From positions 1,588,382 to 1,652,381 of the forward strand of contig NC_036454.1 of assembly GCF_002775205.1 (NCBI RefSeq): a DNA stretch of 64,000 nt, given 5' to 3'. The notes under the pieces were generated by a model, which saw nothing but the letters and a program-made list of their open reading frames with translations, searched no databases and was not told where the DNA came from. The translations under genes were made by a program, and so were the position numbers. The first letter of the stretch is position 1; each line of letters opens with the position of its first letter. Of this stretch, positions 62,357-64,000 are shown piece by piece. This DNA comes from Xiphophorus maculatus (lineage: Eukaryota; Chordata; Actinopteri; Cyprinodontiformes; Poeciliidae).

Positions 62357-64000
62357 CCTGAGAGCCTAACCCCCCCTCCGGCTCTCTGCAGCCCAGTGTG
62401 TGTGTGTGTAGGTGTCTGTGTGTCTCTGTGTGTGTGTCACAGCGGGCGGCCCACATGGAGCAGTGAATTCATTACTGTGTGCAGGCAGGCGGTTCTGTCT
62501 GATGGACAGACTGTGACATCATCAGGCTGGCAGCCAACCAGACGCTGCCGTCCCTGACAGGTCAGCTGATTCTGGACAGGAAGTCAGACACTGTTTGGTA
62601 ACATACTGACTGTCTGGATGCTGCAGAGAACCCCAGATGGTCATGAAATCAGATTAAAGTTCAAAGTTCCTGATGACCTGAAGTTTCTCATATTTTCACC
62701 TCATGATTCAATTATTTCTAAATATCACACTTTCAAACTAAATGTTTAGTTAGTGAGCTAAATGTTGAGCTAAAAGCTGCCAAATATTTCCTCAGCCTTA
62801 AACTGACTAAATATTCAGTTAGTAAACGATTTGCTCTGAGCAGCCAAGTGTCTGTAAAGCAATCTAAATATTACGTTTAAAGTTAAATATATTTATAGTA
62901 GTTCACTAAATATGAGAATCGTTAGATATTTAGATTCAAAATATGTAAAGTGTGACATGTATAAATGCATTGATAAGATACAAAGTCCTTTTTTCCTCTT
63001 ATGAGTAAATAACTCAAATTATTTGACAGTAACTACTGAGTTATCAGCACCAAACTGCTCTGCTCAAGTTTCAGCTCGAAAACAAGTTTGGTTCTGAATA
63101 AAATGTTTTTGGATTAAATGAATATTTTTTCAGTAATTTTCTCCCTCCTCAGATTCGTTCTCAGACGTAGAAATCTGAACAGAATGGCTCTGATGGATCC
63201 GACAGAAACACAGACGCTGACGGAGGCAGAACGTTGAGAAATACAGATTCGTCCATGGAAACGGTTTGTTGTTGAGTCAGAAGCAGACAATGAGGCAGGA
63301 GGTGAAAATGTTCATCAGAGCCGAAAACAAAAGCAGCTCCGTCTCCGTCAGCGCAGCGCCGAACAAAAGGCAGCAACACAAAGAGCTTCCTGCAGAGCTC
63401 AGGTGTGTTCAGGACAAAAACACTCTGAGGAGGAGGAGGAGGATGAAGGTCATCAACCTGCCGCTGGATCCAGAGCAGCAAATCAGAAAACCCGGAAAAA
63501 AACAGCTGCAGAAAAGATCAGGAGACGAAACAGACCGAAGAAAATAAAGTCCAAAAGAACCAAAAACCTTCAATTATCACATCCTAACAACTCATCTGAC
63601 CTCCACATGACCTCCATCTGACCTCCACATGACCTCCATATGACCTCTATCCACTCATTGGTCATAATCAGAAAATCTTTCTGCTCAAAATGAATGAAGA
63701 ATAAACAAAAATGGAGTTATTTTTTTCTGACATCAGTTTTTCTGTTTCTGTTTTCTCAAATTTACATTTGGTCGCTGGTACCGAGCCCGGTTCTGGTTCT
63801 GATGGAGGTCTCCTCTGTCGCCCCCTGCTGGTCAGGAGGAGTGATGCTCTGCAGGTTTCTCAGAGAGAAACTTAAACTGGTTAGAATAATAAACCGAGCT
63901 CTGTGGGTAACTGGACTGAATGTGATTTTCAACTGAAATGATTCTTTTTTTGGGTCGTTAGTTCTGAATTATCGCTGCAGAAATGAACTGAACTGAGGTG
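62357..64000. other. intergenic
   Basis: No gene recognised; AT-rich from 62.65 to 63.15 kb. A short TGACCTCCA(C/T)A tandem repeat lies at 63,598-63,645. A GCCCCCTGCTGG word near 63,820 is a near match to the reverse CTCF core. Confidence 0.6.

Noticed and set aside
63161..63621. Overlapping ORFs on both strands
   Set aside because: Short, no domain or splice support; basic low-complexity translation only.

Overview
This is a vertebrate, almost certainly teleost fish, nuclear window. The basis is interrupted genes with canonical GT/AG introns, a Rex3 retrotransposon, fish-type SINEs and hAT-like MITEs, and abundant CA/TG microsatellites. There are no bacterial-style operons, CRISPR arrays or phage genes. 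Three protein-coding genes are supported, all on the + strand; each was assembled by hand from exons whose splice phases chain without a break.

(1) 2,814-21,656 is the 3' three quarters of grin1, the obligatory GluN1 subunit of the NMDA receptor. It matches mammalian exons 5-22 one for one. The ligand-binding, pore and transmembrane exons are close to the mammalian protein, but the two optional cassettes, N1 (exon 5) and C1 (exon 21), are strongly diverged although still in frame. Exons 1-4 lie upstream of the window.

(2) 37,492-42,007 is a complete KAZALD-family secreted protein (IGFBP-N, Kazal and Ig domains, four exons). Its first intron holds about 3.2 kb of a 22-bp minisatellite, and its 3' UTR holds a second, unrelated 22-bp array.

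(3) 43,818-54,272 is ciz1 (CDKN1A-interacting zinc finger protein). Its C-terminal zinc-finger half is certain; its short N-terminus is tentative. One intron (44,528-52,022) consists almost entirely of a third 22-bp satellite with higher-order structure.

Between grin1 and kazald (21.7-37.4 kb) lie mobile-element remains. They include an L2/CR1-like LINE, a 1.6-kb TGATGTCA satellite, a MITE nested in a MITE, a 5'-truncated Rex3 with a perfect 14-bp target-site duplication, a decayed LINE with a near-identical inverted partner inside grin1, and an unidentified decayed coding-like stretch (34.9-36.1 kb). From 54.3 kb to the end I find no secure gene. That stretch has a 1.1-kb GGTTCCATC minisatellite, a 37-copy TCC run and an AT-rich homeodomain-site palindrome that may belong to an enhancer.

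I do not see a wholly new multi-gene system. The points most worth following are the diverged grin1 cassettes, TG repeats sitting directly on several 3' splice sites, the three independent 22-bp arrays, and several perfect short-loop inverted repeats of the kind left by template switching.
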